DNA from: Gemmatimonadota bacterium
GTDB taxonomy: Bacteria > Latescibacterota > UBA2968
DNA length: 63,907 bases
Assembly: GCA_009838845.1 (NCBI GenBank)
Contig: VXRD01000140.1
Coordinates: 1 to 63,907, forward strand
Direction: 5' to 3'
Shown here: in pieces, positions 51,396-60,638 of the stretch
How positions within the stretch are numbered: position 1 is the first letter of the stretch
Layout of the letters: each line of letters opens with the position of its first letter
Notes under the pieces: model-generated
What the model was told of the DNA's origin: nothing
What the model saw: only the letters and a program-made list of their open reading frames with translations
Database searches by the model: none
Translations under genes and position numbers: made by a program

Positions 51396-52775
51396 ATGAA
51401 AAAAATCTTCCTTATCTTCTTCGCTTTTTTGATTTTGCCAGCCCTTTCTTTTGCGCAGGGGAAGGATGACAGCCTCGCCTATCAGTCTTTTGAGCAGGGC
51501 CGCAGTGCTTACGCACTTGGGCGATATATTGAAGCCGTCGCACATTTTGAGCGTGCGTGCAACCAGGCTCTCATCTTTACCAGTGCCTATTATATCTGGC
51601 TGGGCACGGCAGGCGAGCGTGCCTACGACACGGGTCAGGACGCGCCCAACCGATTGGACCTGCTCAGAAAAAGTGCCGACGCCTACCGCACGGCGCTCGA
51701 CCGCGAGCAAGACCCCGATATTCGCTACGAATTGGGACGTCTCACCGTCAAATACGCGATGGCGCGTGCCAACTTCGTGCTTGAGCGCGAAAGCAACCGC
51801 CAACCTCTGCCGCTGGATTTGCCCCCGCCAGTATTGCGAGACAGCACCTGGATACCCACGCGCTTTCAACCCGCAACAATTGACTCCCTGCACCGAATAT
51901 GGCATCTCGCAGAGGGTGGTCTGCGCGACATTTGGATGGCGATTCTCGGCAGAACGCAAAAGGAAATTGTCTATGCTGCGCCGCAACGCAGCACCATGAG
52001 TGACACCCTTCAGGCTTATTTAAGCGTCTATATCGAAAACAGCCTGAACCTGATCGAGACCGCCGGACAGGCCAATTTTGAAGGCATAGAACCCGATTTT
52101 TACATCCCCAAAATTGCCGCCGCATCTTCTCGCGGCGTTTTGGGCGATAACCCCGACTGGTTCAATCAAGTGCTCGCTGCCGCGCGCTTTGATGGCGGTT
52201 ATAACATGCGCTGTGCCATCTACCGCCTCAAGGGATTGCGCCACAGCAAAGAAGAAGAAGCCAACCGCGCAATCCACGCCATGCAACGCGCCCTGGTCTA
52301 TGCGAGATCCGATACCTCTCGCGCCGCCCTCTATCTCGACATGGCCTTCACCGCGTACCGAGACGACTTGCCCAGAGCCGTTGAATATGCCAAATACGCA
52401 TACGCGCACAACCAATACGAACCGAGAGTGTGCGATACCTATGGCGGGCTTTCGCTCAGTTTGGCGAGTGTAAAACTCAAAGAAGGCGCGTACCGCGAGG
52501 CGATTTCAACCATTTATCCCGTGACATCCTTTGGATGGCAAGACCGCGGCGAAGCCCTGATCACCCTGGCGATTGCCTATTTCAACTCCGACCTACAAAA
52601 TGTGGGAGCGAGAGCATACCAGGCCGCGGAAATGGCCTATCGCATTGCGCCAGAACGCTACTGGAAAGAATTTCATCGCATCGCCAAAAGTCAGGGCAAC
52701 TATGTGCAAGCGCGTCAACTCGAAGAAAAGCACAGCAGCGCGTTGCTCAGCAAAAAACAGGACACCTCCCCATGA
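51396..52775 (+). CDS. Secreted TPR-like repeat protein
   Basis: A 459-residue exported protein; the ATG at 51396 follows GAGGT, and a GTG at 51384 overlapping the previous stop is an alternative. Signal peptide MKKIFLIFFAFLILPALSFA. The mature part is helical with TPR-like units: YQSFEQGRSAYALGRYIEAVAHFERA (about 30-55), AMQRALVYARSDTSRAALYLDMAFTAYRDDLPRAVEYAKYAY, and GAYREAISTIYPV. It lies inside the motor-like operon, where TPR proteins usually serve as periplasmic scaffolds. Its stop overlaps the start of the PEGA gene (ATGA). Confidence 0.88.
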   Translation: MKKIFLIFFAFLILPALSFAQGKDDSLAYQSFEQGRSAYALGRYIEAVAHFERACNQALIFTSAYYIWLGTAGERAYDTGQDAPNRLDLLRKSADAYRTALDREQDPDIRYELGRLTVKYAMARANFVLERESNRQPLPLDLPPPVLRDSTWIPTRFQPATIDSLHRIWHLAEGGLRDIWMAILGRTQKEIVYAAPQRSTMSDTLQAYLSVYIENSLNLIETAGQANFEGIEPDFYIPKIAAASSRGVLGDNPDWFNQVLAAARFDGGYNMRCAIYRLKGLRHSKEEEANRAIHAMQRALVYARSDTSRAALYLDMAFTAYRDDLPRAVEYAKYAYAHNQYEPRVCDTYGGLSLSLASVKLKEGAYREAISTIYPVTSFGWQDRGEALITLAIAYFNSDLQNVGARAYQAAEMAYRIAPERYWKEFHRIAKSQGNYVQARQLEEKHSSALLSKKQDTSP

Positions 52776-54472
52776 ACACCCTGAGATTCATTTTTTTTTG
52801 CATCCTGCTGACCACACCGCTCCACATCCAGGCTCAAGAAACAGAGCCTGTGCCGAGGATGCTTTTCAAGACGAAAATCCACATTCGCTCAGAACCCACA
52901 GGTGCTCAGGTCTTCATCAATGGGCAGGAAGCGGGTTATACGCCATTTGTCACAGAAAAGCTACTGGACATTGGCGATAAAATTCAGGCGTATGCACACG
53001 GCTACCAGCCCTGGACGCGCACATTTACGACAACCGTTTTGGCAGATACGGTGCATATCGCGCTCATACGTCAGAAAGCGCATTTGGAGATCCGATCTGA
53101 TCAACTCGCGGCCTTAGGCGCAGAAATCCACCTTCGGTTTGCAGATCAAGACACGACCATCACCGGGTTTATCAACATCGGACGCGGCAATGTGGCTTAT
53201 GAGTCGGACCTTTTTGTGGGCAAATACCGCCTCGAAATCAGTAAACCCGGCTTTAACCTCATCGAACAAGACCTCTTTCTGCCCCCGCGTGGCAAACTCA
53301 TAGAAATTAGGCTTACCCGCAATCCGCTGCCACTCACGGAATTGTCCATCCCCGGTCTCGTGGATATCGCAGACCAATACCTCGCCGAAAGCGCGCAACT
53401 CCTCGAGGCTGCCCTGGCCATTGGCGAAACAGTCCCCGCGGTTGAAACCAATGCGTCTATCCGCCTCAGCGACTCGCGCCTGACGCCTTTTATCGAAGAC
53501 CTGAAATACTATAGCCACCAGACGCGCGAATTAGAACTCACGCTGAGTCGCCTGGGACAAAGCGAAATCGGCGTGCTGCGCGCCCTCGCGCAAATTGATG
53601 TGTACCATGGTATTGTGCTCGGCAAATACCGCCGCTTCTCAGAAGCGCACGCGCTCTTCCGAGAAGCCCGAGAGCGTTCTCCTTTTCCCATTGAACAAGA
53701 ACCCAATCCCCTTCCAGGGGAAAACGAGTCCAGTCTGGGCGATCTCACGCGCTTTGCCGAACAATGGCACACGCGTCTCGGTCGATTAGATGTCAACGTA
53801 AATGCGGCCTGGCTCGCCATTCGCAACATGCACCCCAACACCCTGCGCTTTGAACAGGTGCGCTTCACGCGAGAAGCACCCGTGCCCCCCGCCACATCAC
53901 CGCACGAACAAGCCATGTACGATAGCCTCACTACCCTTGCCGAACACATCTTAAACGAGAATATCGCCAATCGGGAGCAAGAGTTTTCTCTCACCCTTCC
54001 CAAAGGCCATTACATGCTCAAAGATACGCAAAACATGGCCATTCCCATTTCATTCCGAGTTTCCGATGCCCCCACTTTTCTACCCATCTCACCGCGCGTC
54101 AGCCTGTGGTTGCCCACCGCCAAAACCGCGTCGGATACGGTTCGCTTGCAAACCGTCGTCGGGGACGAACTCGGCCCGATTGTTCAACCCGACCAAATTA
54201 CTTTTGGCCGAGAATACGCACTTCTGGTCAAAATGGGCGATTACAAACGCCACCGCGAAAACATCATCCTCTATCCTGCAAGCGGCATCAAACCCGTCTG
54301 GCCCGGCGTCACCGCCATTGCAGCGACCCCAGGTACGGAATGCCTGTATTACAAAACAGGAAATGAAAAATTGGAAACATCTATCCTCGGCAACATCCAA
54401 GGCAAACGCAGCGGACTGCTCAAATACTTGCTCCTCCCCATCGTAGGGATAGGCGTTGCCCTCGCGCTGTGA
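52772..54472 (+). CDS. Secreted PEGA-domain protein with C-terminal membrane anchor
   Basis: A 566-residue exported protein starting at the ATG at 52772, which overlaps the previous stop by four bases. Signal peptide MNTLRFIFFCILLTTPLHIQA. A PEGA domain at about 37-95 reads IHIRSEPTGAQVFINGQEAGYTPF, and a second related segment (about 95-180) includes GKYRLEISKPGFNLIEQDLFL. A helical region is at about 190-300, a further beta part is at about 400-530, and the C-terminus has one hydrophobic span (LLKYLLLPIVGIGVALAL). PEGA domains often bind surface or cell-wall partners. It is the last gene of the operon and is followed by a strong terminator. Confidence 0.88.
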   Translation: MNTLRFIFFCILLTTPLHIQAQETEPVPRMLFKTKIHIRSEPTGAQVFINGQEAGYTPFVTEKLLDIGDKIQAYAHGYQPWTRTFTTTVLADTVHIALIRQKAHLEIRSDQLAALGAEIHLRFADQDTTITGFINIGRGNVAYESDLFVGKYRLEISKPGFNLIEQDLFLPPRGKLIEIRLTRNPLPLTELSIPGLVDIADQYLAESAQLLEAALAIGETVPAVETNASIRLSDSRLTPFIEDLKYYSHQTRELELTLSRLGQSEIGVLRALAQIDVYHGIVLGKYRRFSEAHALFREARERSPFPIEQEPNPLPGENESSLGDLTRFAEQWHTRLGRLDVNVNAAWLAIRNMHPNTLRFEQVRFTREAPVPPATSPHEQAMYDSLTTLAEHILNENIANREQEFSLTLPKGHYMLKDTQNMAIPISFRVSDAPTFLPISPRVSLWLPTAKTASDTVRLQTVVGDELGPIVQPDQITFGREYALLVKMGDYKRHRENIILYPASGIKPVWPGVTAIAATPGTECLYYKTGNEKLETSILGNIQGKRSGLLKYLLLPIVGIGVALAL

Positions 54473-54495
54473 GAATGCAACCAGGCCAAAAAACA

Positions 54496-54528
54496 AAAAA
54501 GCACCCGTTTTTTATTCGGGTGCTTTTT
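54496..54528. terminator. Bidirectional terminator between convergent operons
   Basis: AAAAAGCACCCG and CGGGTGCTTTTT form a perfect 12-base stem with a nine-base loop, ending in T-runs on both strands. It separates the plus-strand motor-like operon from the minus-strand CBM9/DUF5916 gene. Confidence 0.93.
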
Positions 54529-54560
54529 GTTAATTTTAAATTTCTGTGATAATGCCTATC

Positions 54561-56984
54561 TCACAACCCAATCAAATACGACACCTTGAGCAACACGGCT
54601 CGGCTGGTCTGGTGTAAGTCGTCATCGGTTCCAAACCCGTGATCATAGACAAAGAAAATATCGCTGCCCGGACGGAAACGGTAGTTGAGCAAAAAGTTTG
54701 CGCCCACGGATTCGCTGTCACTATTCCACTGCGCGAAAATTTTAAAAAAGAAATCGGTTGTAAACGAGTAAATCAACCGCGTACTCAATGCCTGAATATT
54801 GAGATTGGCCTGTGGCAAGCGAATCCAATTGCCATCGTAAATCAGCTCAATACCCAATCTGCCATTGGGCCGATAGGCGTTCTCTGCCGTCACCCGATAC
54901 AGGTGTCCTGTATAATAAGTCCCCACCAGAAAATCAAAGTCCAACTGCAATTTGCGATAATTTGCCGTATCCGGTCCCAGCCTGAACGATGTAAAAGTAT
55001 ATTCTTCTGGCGGAATGGCGACATCGGGGCGCTTGCTCGATGGTCTAAAAGTCCGCGTAACGACATCGCGGGTCCTCTCCACACGCACCAAAAAGCGATC
55101 AGCCGTCTGAAGGGCGAGCACACCGTCAAGTCTGAACCGCTGGAACGGCACTTCACCTTCGTCGTCTTCAATCACCTGGATATCGGGTGTGAACCGCAAA
55201 TTGCGGATATTGGCTACTTTGGGACGCGGCAAATAGGATAGATTGACATTGTAGCGCCGAAATCCCCGAATGCCACGCCGGCGATTGACAAACCCGGTCT
55301 CTGGCTCAAAATTGTCCTCCACATCCAGAACAGTTGCTGAACCCGCGTATTTGGTCCCGCTATACGAGAAGCGAAGATACCGAGCGTCATCCACATCCTC
55401 TTGCTCCGTATCCCAGGTACGCGCGTAAAACGCCTGCACATTGACCGCGGTTGAAGGCGAAAAACTGAAATCCAGCCCCCCTGCGCGATTGTAGTCGCCC
55501 CACCCGCCTTCGGACACTTCGCTTTGTTTATTCACCCAGATAAATCCCACATTGGACCGCGCGAGTACATCTCGTTTGATCCGAAGTACGGAAAAATTCC
55601 TGCGCGGTAGCGTCTGTGTGTCCAACTTTTCAGAATCCGTCAGAACATTTAACGCACCAATACTCGTGCGCCCGGCTTTGCCAGCCAACTTGCCACCTGC
55701 GAGAATCGGCACGGGCTGCCCCCTATCCAGACCAATTTTCCTGCTGTAAAACAGCAGCGTTGGCGGGCGCCTATCTCCCCCTCGAGTTGACGCGGCCTCG
55801 CCAAAATCAAACAACTGTGCCCCCTCCAGGAAAAACTCGCGCTTTTCGGGAAAAAACTGGGAAAACTGCGTCAAATTGACCTGCTCTTGATCGGCTTCGA
55901 CCTGGGCAAAATCCGTATTATAAGACACATCCAGCGCGAGATTGGACGTCAGGCCATAACGCACATCTGCACCCGCTTCAAACGTGCGATTTTCACCCTC
56001 ATCGCCTGCAAAATTGCGCGAAGTTCCCGGCAACACATACGGCTTGACCTGAAAAAGCCGCTTTCTCTCAACTGCCTTTAAGCCTCGCAACACACCCATA
56101 TCGGTCATCTGATATCGCCGCCGGGGCGAGGGCGTGTGCCGTCCGACAATAAACGCGGTCTCTTCGTTCTTGTGCCCGATATAACGACCCATGTTAATCC
56201 CCCATTCCATCTCATCAGACGGGTTGAAACGGAGTTGATCAAACGGAATCGCTATTTCGGCAGTCCAGCCTATCTCGTGGCGCACACACCGCGCCTCCCA
56301 GATACAATCCCAATCTTCATTCGTCGTTCGCCCTTCATTTGACAAAAGCATATCTGCCCGCGCGCCGAGCGCATTGATAATAAAGAAAACCCCATTCTGT
56401 TTGTCATTAAACGGATCGAGCAACAACTGGATATTATCATCACCAGAAAGCTGAGAATCTCGGCGCATATTATTGGTAACAATGAGGCCGGGATTTTTGT
56501 CGTAACATTCAAAACCGAAATAAATTTTTTCATTATCGTAAATAATTTTCACAACTGTCCGCTCAGTCACCGGCATCCAGTATTTCGGATCGCGTTGAAC
56601 AAATCCCTCCGCGGCCTGTGCCTGTCGCCAAACCGCATCGTCCAACCGTCCGTCAATGCGCGGTGCAGCAGAAACCCGCATCGCATGTACTACCCTGCGC
56701 GGCGATCCTGCAAGCGTACCATCATCCACCTGAGTCCGATCCCCGGATTTTACCGGCGAACCATTTTCCTCAACCACGCGTGCAACCACCACATTGGACA
56801 ACACCTTGATCACCTGCAAAACCGCACCATCATCGCCTGCAACCCGCAATTTGCCATCCAGATCAGCCGAAAGCCCTTTTACATAGACGAGATCACCCAC
56901 TACCTGTTGCACAGTACCCTGTGCATATATATGATCGGGAATTGCAATTGTTATCAGTGCGAAAAATAATATCCGAAAACGCAT
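54561..56984 (-). CDS. CBM9-like plus DUF5916 outer-membrane protein
   Basis: An 807-residue exported protein from the ATG at 56984 (AGGAGGTG upstream), signal peptide MRFRILFFALITIAIPDHIYA. Residues about 100-290 resemble the CBM9-like carbohydrate-binding fold (APRIDGRLDDAVW, VKIIYDNEKIYFGFECYD, GWTAEIAIPFDQLRF). The rest, from about 310, matches the DUF5916 barrel type: SYNTDFAQVEADQEQVNLTQF, FFPEKREFFLEGAQLFDFG, and repeated beta strands ending in LLKVSYLIGL. An extra N-terminal segment of about 70 residues (VGDLVYVKGLSADLDGKLRV) is of unknown role. Probably an outer-membrane polysaccharide- or peptide-handling protein. Confidence 0.9.
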   Translation of the reverse strand: MRFRILFFALITIAIPDHIYAQGTVQQVVGDLVYVKGLSADLDGKLRVAGDDGAVLQVIKVLSNVVVARVVEENGSPVKSGDRTQVDDGTLAGSPRRVVHAMRVSAAPRIDGRLDDAVWRQAQAAEGFVQRDPKYWMPVTERTVVKIIYDNEKIYFGFECYDKNPGLIVTNNMRRDSQLSGDDNIQLLLDPFNDKQNGVFFIINALGARADMLLSNEGRTTNEDWDCIWEARCVRHEIGWTAEIAIPFDQLRFNPSDEMEWGINMGRYIGHKNEETAFIVGRHTPSPRRRYQMTDMGVLRGLKAVERKRLFQVKPYVLPGTSRNFAGDEGENRTFEAGADVRYGLTSNLALDVSYNTDFAQVEADQEQVNLTQFSQFFPEKREFFLEGAQLFDFGEAASTRGGDRRPPTLLFYSRKIGLDRGQPVPILAGGKLAGKAGRTSIGALNVLTDSEKLDTQTLPRRNFSVLRIKRDVLARSNVGFIWVNKQSEVSEGGWGDYNRAGGLDFSFSPSTAVNVQAFYARTWDTEQEDVDDARYLRFSYSGTKYAGSATVLDVEDNFEPETGFVNRRRGIRGFRRYNVNLSYLPRPKVANIRNLRFTPDIQVIEDDEGEVPFQRFRLDGVLALQTADRFLVRVERTRDVVTRTFRPSSKRPDVAIPPEEYTFTSFRLGPDTANYRKLQLDFDFLVGTYYTGHLYRVTAENAYRPNGRLGIELIYDGNWIRLPQANLNIQALSTRLIYSFTTDFFFKIFAQWNSDSESVGANFLLNYRFRPGSDIFFVYDHGFGTDDDLHQTSRAVLLKVSYLIGL

Positions 56985-57037
56985 AAGCACCTCCTGATCC
57001 AATGTCCAAAAACAAACTCTCGAAATACGGGGGATTT

Positions 57038-59401
57038 CTAATCGTCCCGTGAGGATTCTGGTCCTGTATTCGTAGAATCGGGCGCAATCGCACCTGTTTG
57101 CAACTGCTTATGCCATAGAGCCCTCAGCGATTGATGCTCGGCTTCTTCGGGATCATAAGGAACTGTTGTAAGATCCGTCAGTACAGATTGCAAATCGCCA
57201 GTTGTAAAAATCGTTTTCTTAAATGTATTGCGATGTTGCAAATCGGCCTGATCGTCATAATGGGGAGACTCGGGATCTTCGCTATTGCCATAAGCGAGTG
57301 CGCTCCACGACTGCACTGGCTGCACCAGCGAAACCACCATCCCAAAAGCCGATCCTCCTTCGATAAGCATCGTCCCATCTGCTTCTATTCGGGTCAGTGT
57401 CTGATGTAATGCCTCTGTGCCAAAAGGTGCACCGCTCATCGGAAAAATGCGATCTCCCCGCTTCAAGTAATGCACCTGCCCCCAGGGCACATCCAATCGT
57501 CCATAAGTCGCGGTCATATATGCGACCGCCTGCTGTAATGCCTCCAATGCGACCTTTTCCCGAACAAAAATATCTCGCTTTTGTGGAACCTGTGCGAACG
57601 ACGAATCGAATCGGGCCTTCCAGATCGAAAACAAAAGCGTGCCAACGCTCTCTAAACTCGCCCGATTATCCCATGCTCTGAGAATTTGAACAGCCCTGCC
57701 AACCTCCCAGTTGGGATCGAATAGCACGGGCCAGACGCGGTTATAAGCGCGGTAAATCAGCCCTTTATATTCTTCTGCGTCAACGAGATAATCGTCTCGA
57801 AGCAAAGCCTGCATATCGCCAACCGCAATATTCTGATGCGTGAGCAACCAGTTCACAATCCGCTGTGCGCGATAATTGGGTGTCCCCCACCCCAAAAACG
57901 ATGGGAAATCGTCCCTTTTAAGACCGCTATCAATCGCAACCACATCTGGCGAGACATTGCAATTCTGTAAAGAGCCAGAAGTGGGATTATGCACCTGCGG
58001 CAATTGAGAAAATGCGATCATACCTCTCCACTCTGTCTCAGGCATCCATCCCGGCACAGGCGCGCGCCAATCGAAATCTTCTGATCGCACGGGACAGCGA
58101 CCATTAAACACGTAAAAAATCTCGCCCATCACATCGCCGTATATCACATTAAAAACCGGTAGCTCCAAATGCGAAAGCGCCTGCTGAAACGCGCCCAGTG
58201 ACACCGCGCGATTCATCGCCAATAACTGACCCATTGCATCCACGCGATCAGCCACACTCGTACGCGCAGCATAAGCCCAGTTGCCAATCGTCTTATAGAC
58301 TGGACCGTGATCGGTATAGAAAAATCCGCGTTCAACTTCCCGCATCCCCTCCTCGGTATGGATTTTCACGCGCCGCGACACCACGCGCCTTTTCTCATCA
58401 CCATAAAAATAGCGTCTGGGATTGATGGGATCCAGACGCTCTTCGTACAAATCAAAAACATCAATATCATTGGTGGTAATTGACCAGGCAATGTGACCAT
58501 TGTGACCGACAAAAATAACCGGCAGACCAAAAAATGTCGCCCCCATCACATCCAAACCCGCATTGCTAACCAGATGCGCCTCGCAAAGCTGAAAAGGCGT
58601 TGTGTATGGCAACTGCACATCCATAGCCAGTACGGGTGCGCCGCTGTCAGACCGGGACGGTCCTGCAACCCATAGATTGGATCCTGGCAATTTGGGAACC
58701 GCAGTCGTCAATCCCACCTGAGCCAATTCGGATTCACCAGTCTGCTCGGCAAACAAAAACAAAATCCACCGCGCAAGAGCCACTACATCTACCGCCCGCA
58801 CGTCCTGCACCCACTGTGGCAATACCTGTCGATGAATTTCAATATAGTGGTTGATACCCCCAACAAAAGCCGCGATATATTGCCGCGTCTCCTCAGAAAT
58901 ATCCCCATACCGTTCACCCGCAACACTGTGAATGCGCCATCGCAAAGCCATTTCATCTAATTTTAAGGCTGAAGCACCCTCGACCTCGGCCAAACGCCCT
59001 CTGGCCTGGCGAAAATTCTTCAACATCTGCAGGAGATGATCTTCTGCCTGTGCATAACCAAAACCAAACGCGACATCCTCATCTGTGCGTCCATAAATGT
59101 GGGGTATGCCATAAGCATCGCGCAAAATACGCGCCTTACCCTCTGTAGGAGAAAACAGGGAATCGCCCAGTTTTGCGACCAGTGTATCAACCGGGACTTC
59201 AGCCAGCAACACTGCGAGGCTGTCCCGATTAATCGCACCCTCTTGCGCCCCACTTTGACTGGCAAAAGCAATAAAAAATAGAAAGATGACGAATAGACGA
59301 ATAGACGAATAGACGAACCTCACCCCGCCCCCCAAAGTTGTTACAAACTCAGTCTTAGAATTTACGATTCGTATATTCGCTGATTCGTAGATTCGTTCCA
59401 T
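57038..59401 (-). CDS. Penicillin acylase family N-terminal-nucleophile hydrolase
   Basis: A 787-residue (maximum) secreted amidase: signal peptide, then an alpha chain with ILRDAYGIPHIYGRTDEDVAFGFGYAQAEDHLLQM, then a nucleophile Ser in GSNLWVAGPSRSDSGAPVLAMD where the precursor is cut. ASVADRVDAMGQLLAMNRA and NCNVSPDV mark the beta chain. Substrates of the family include acyl-homoserine lactones, beta-lactams and other amides. The frame begins at 59401 inside repeat copy C, but a GTG near 59321 behind a G-rich tract would give a better signal peptide (MRFVYSSIRLFVIFLFFIAF), whose first residues come from the repeat. Confidence 0.92.
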   Translation of the reverse strand: MERIYESANIRIVNSKTEFVTTLGGGVRFVYSSIRLFVIFLFFIAFASQSGAQEGAINRDSLAVLLAEVPVDTLVAKLGDSLFSPTEGKARILRDAYGIPHIYGRTDEDVAFGFGYAQAEDHLLQMLKNFRQARGRLAEVEGASALKLDEMALRWRIHSVAGERYGDISEETRQYIAAFVGGINHYIEIHRQVLPQWVQDVRAVDVVALARWILFLFAEQTGESELAQVGLTTAVPKLPGSNLWVAGPSRSDSGAPVLAMDVQLPYTTPFQLCEAHLVSNAGLDVMGATFFGLPVIFVGHNGHIAWSITTNDIDVFDLYEERLDPINPRRYFYGDEKRRVVSRRVKIHTEEGMREVERGFFYTDHGPVYKTIGNWAYAARTSVADRVDAMGQLLAMNRAVSLGAFQQALSHLELPVFNVIYGDVMGEIFYVFNGRCPVRSEDFDWRAPVPGWMPETEWRGMIAFSQLPQVHNPTSGSLQNCNVSPDVVAIDSGLKRDDFPSFLGWGTPNYRAQRIVNWLLTHQNIAVGDMQALLRDDYLVDAEEYKGLIYRAYNRVWPVLFDPNWEVGRAVQILRAWDNRASLESVGTLLFSIWKARFDSSFAQVPQKRDIFVREKVALEALQQAVAYMTATYGRLDVPWGQVHYLKRGDRIFPMSGAPFGTEALHQTLTRIEADGTMLIEGGSAFGMVVSLVQPVQSWSALAYGNSEDPESPHYDDQADLQHRNTFKKTIFTTGDLQSVLTDLTTVPYDPEEAEHQSLRALWHKQLQTGAIAPDSTNTGPESSRDD
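59287..59397. repeat. Composite repeat, copy C
   Basis: Three tandem AATAGACGA units (59287-59316), a spacer with CACCCCGCCCCCCAAAGTTG and TTAC as in copy A, and a right arm ATTCGTATATTCGCTGATTCG. The left arm codes for the start of the penicillin-acylase-family gene. Confidence 0.85.
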
Positions 59402-59404
59402 CCC

Positions 59405-60445
59405 CTACTCCCTGAACAAATGATCTTCAATGGGCAATGCCATGGCAATGCCATTGATCGCAGAAATAAGCCCCGCCTCCATAATTTCCTGTGCATTGCG
59501 CGACAAATCCGCGCAAGTCACAAAACCGGGCGATGCACCAGATTGAATACAATGAATAAAATGTTCGGAGGCATTATTTCCCCCTTCGGGCAATGCATCT
59601 GGCGCAATTGTTTTGCCGTCTTTACAATCACGGGTGTACAAAACAACATCGCTTCCCGCAATAATCGTCCCTTCCGTCCCGTGCAACATCAAATCGTGCG
59701 GCGGCTTGTGCGGCACAGCTTCTGTCCAGGTCATCTCCAGCCGGCACATCGCATTTGGATAGCGCAAAATCATCATCCCATTATCATCTACAGGCAAATG
59801 CGTTTTCAATAGCCGCCCCGCCATTCCCACCACGCGATTTGGTCGCCCCAAAAACAACACGCACAAACTCGCGCCATATCCCCCGTAATCGTTAAAAGCA
59901 CCGGCGCCATTGAGATGGCTATCAAATAGGAAGTCGCAAAAATGTTCGGAACACCCCAACTCATCCGGTCCACAATGCCCACCGCGCCACAGCAGTTGCC
60001 ACACCTGTCCGATCGCGCCTTCTTGCACCAAGCGATAAGCTGTGCGGATGCCGCGATTCCATGCCGTTGGCCAATTGACCATCAACACCGTCCCCGCCTT
60101 TCGCGCAGCCGTCAACATGCGGTCTGCTTGCTCTAAGGTCGCTGCCATCGGTTTTTCAACCATCACATGAATTCCGCGCGGCGCACACAATTCCACCACA
60201 TCGGCGTGATGTGCAGTGGGAGTAAATACAAATACCGCATCAGGCTCCTCATTGTCCAGCAACGCTTCAAAATCATCATATACCAGTTCACAACCCGTTG
60301 CCTCGACGAATTTTTCTCTCAGCTCTGCATTGCCATCTGCACCAGCCACCAGCACGGCATTATCCAGTGCTTTGAGCGCCCGCAAATTTGACCACACGTG
60401 ATCGTGTGCCAGCCCCAATGCGGCCACTTTTACCCTTTCCGCCAT
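59405..60445 (-). CDS. Gfo/Idh/MocA family oxidoreductase
   Basis: A 346-residue member; the ATG at 60445 follows GAGGAGG. N-terminal VKVAALGLAHDHVWSNLRAL, middle EKPMAATLEQADRMLTAA, and NDYGGYGASLCVLFLGRP in place of the usual G-x-x-x-D-x-x-H motif. A His-Asp-His in LGLAHDHVW near the cofactor site is typical of one subgroup of these proteins. The substrate is unknown. The acylase-family gene follows with repeat copy C between them. Confidence 0.92.
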   Translation of the reverse strand: MAERVKVAALGLAHDHVWSNLRALKALDNAVLVAGADGNAELREKFVEATGCELVYDDFEALLDNEEPDAVFVFTPTAHHADVVELCAPRGIHVMVEKPMAATLEQADRMLTAARKAGTVLMVNWPTAWNRGIRTAYRLVQEGAIGQVWQLLWRGGHCGPDELGCSEHFCDFLFDSHLNGAGAFNDYGGYGASLCVLFLGRPNRVVGMAGRLLKTHLPVDDNGMMILRYPNAMCRLEMTWTEAVPHKPPHDLMLHGTEGTIIAGSDVVLYTRDCKDGKTIAPDALPEGGNNASEHFIHCIQSGASPGFVTCADLSRNAQEIMEAGLISAINGIAMALPIEDHLFRE

Positions 60446-60557
60446 AAATACCTCCTCAAATGTCTGAATCAGGATATTACAGTATGAAACAGATTTGGCT
60501 CCAAATGATACAGCGGAGAATAACAGGAGTAAAGAGGAAAAAGGCGATGCAAAAAAC

Positions 60558-60600
60558 AAAAAGCCCGGATAAGTTCCTGAAGAAGCCATCCGGGCTTTTT
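60558..60600 (-). terminator. Terminator of clpB
   Basis: AAAAAGCCCGGAT and ATCCGGGCTTTTT form a perfect 13-base stem around an 17-base loop, 38 bases past the clpB stop. T-runs flank both sides. Confidence 0.92.
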
Positions 60601-60638
60601 ATTATTTAGCAGCCTACAACGAACGCAACGGGTTCTCA

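Noticed and set aside
59405-60589. An extended N-terminus for the Gfo/Idh/MocA gene starting at 60589
   Set aside because: The added 48 residues overlap the clpB terminator region and lack a ribosome site, whereas GAGGAGG directly precedes the ATG at 60445.
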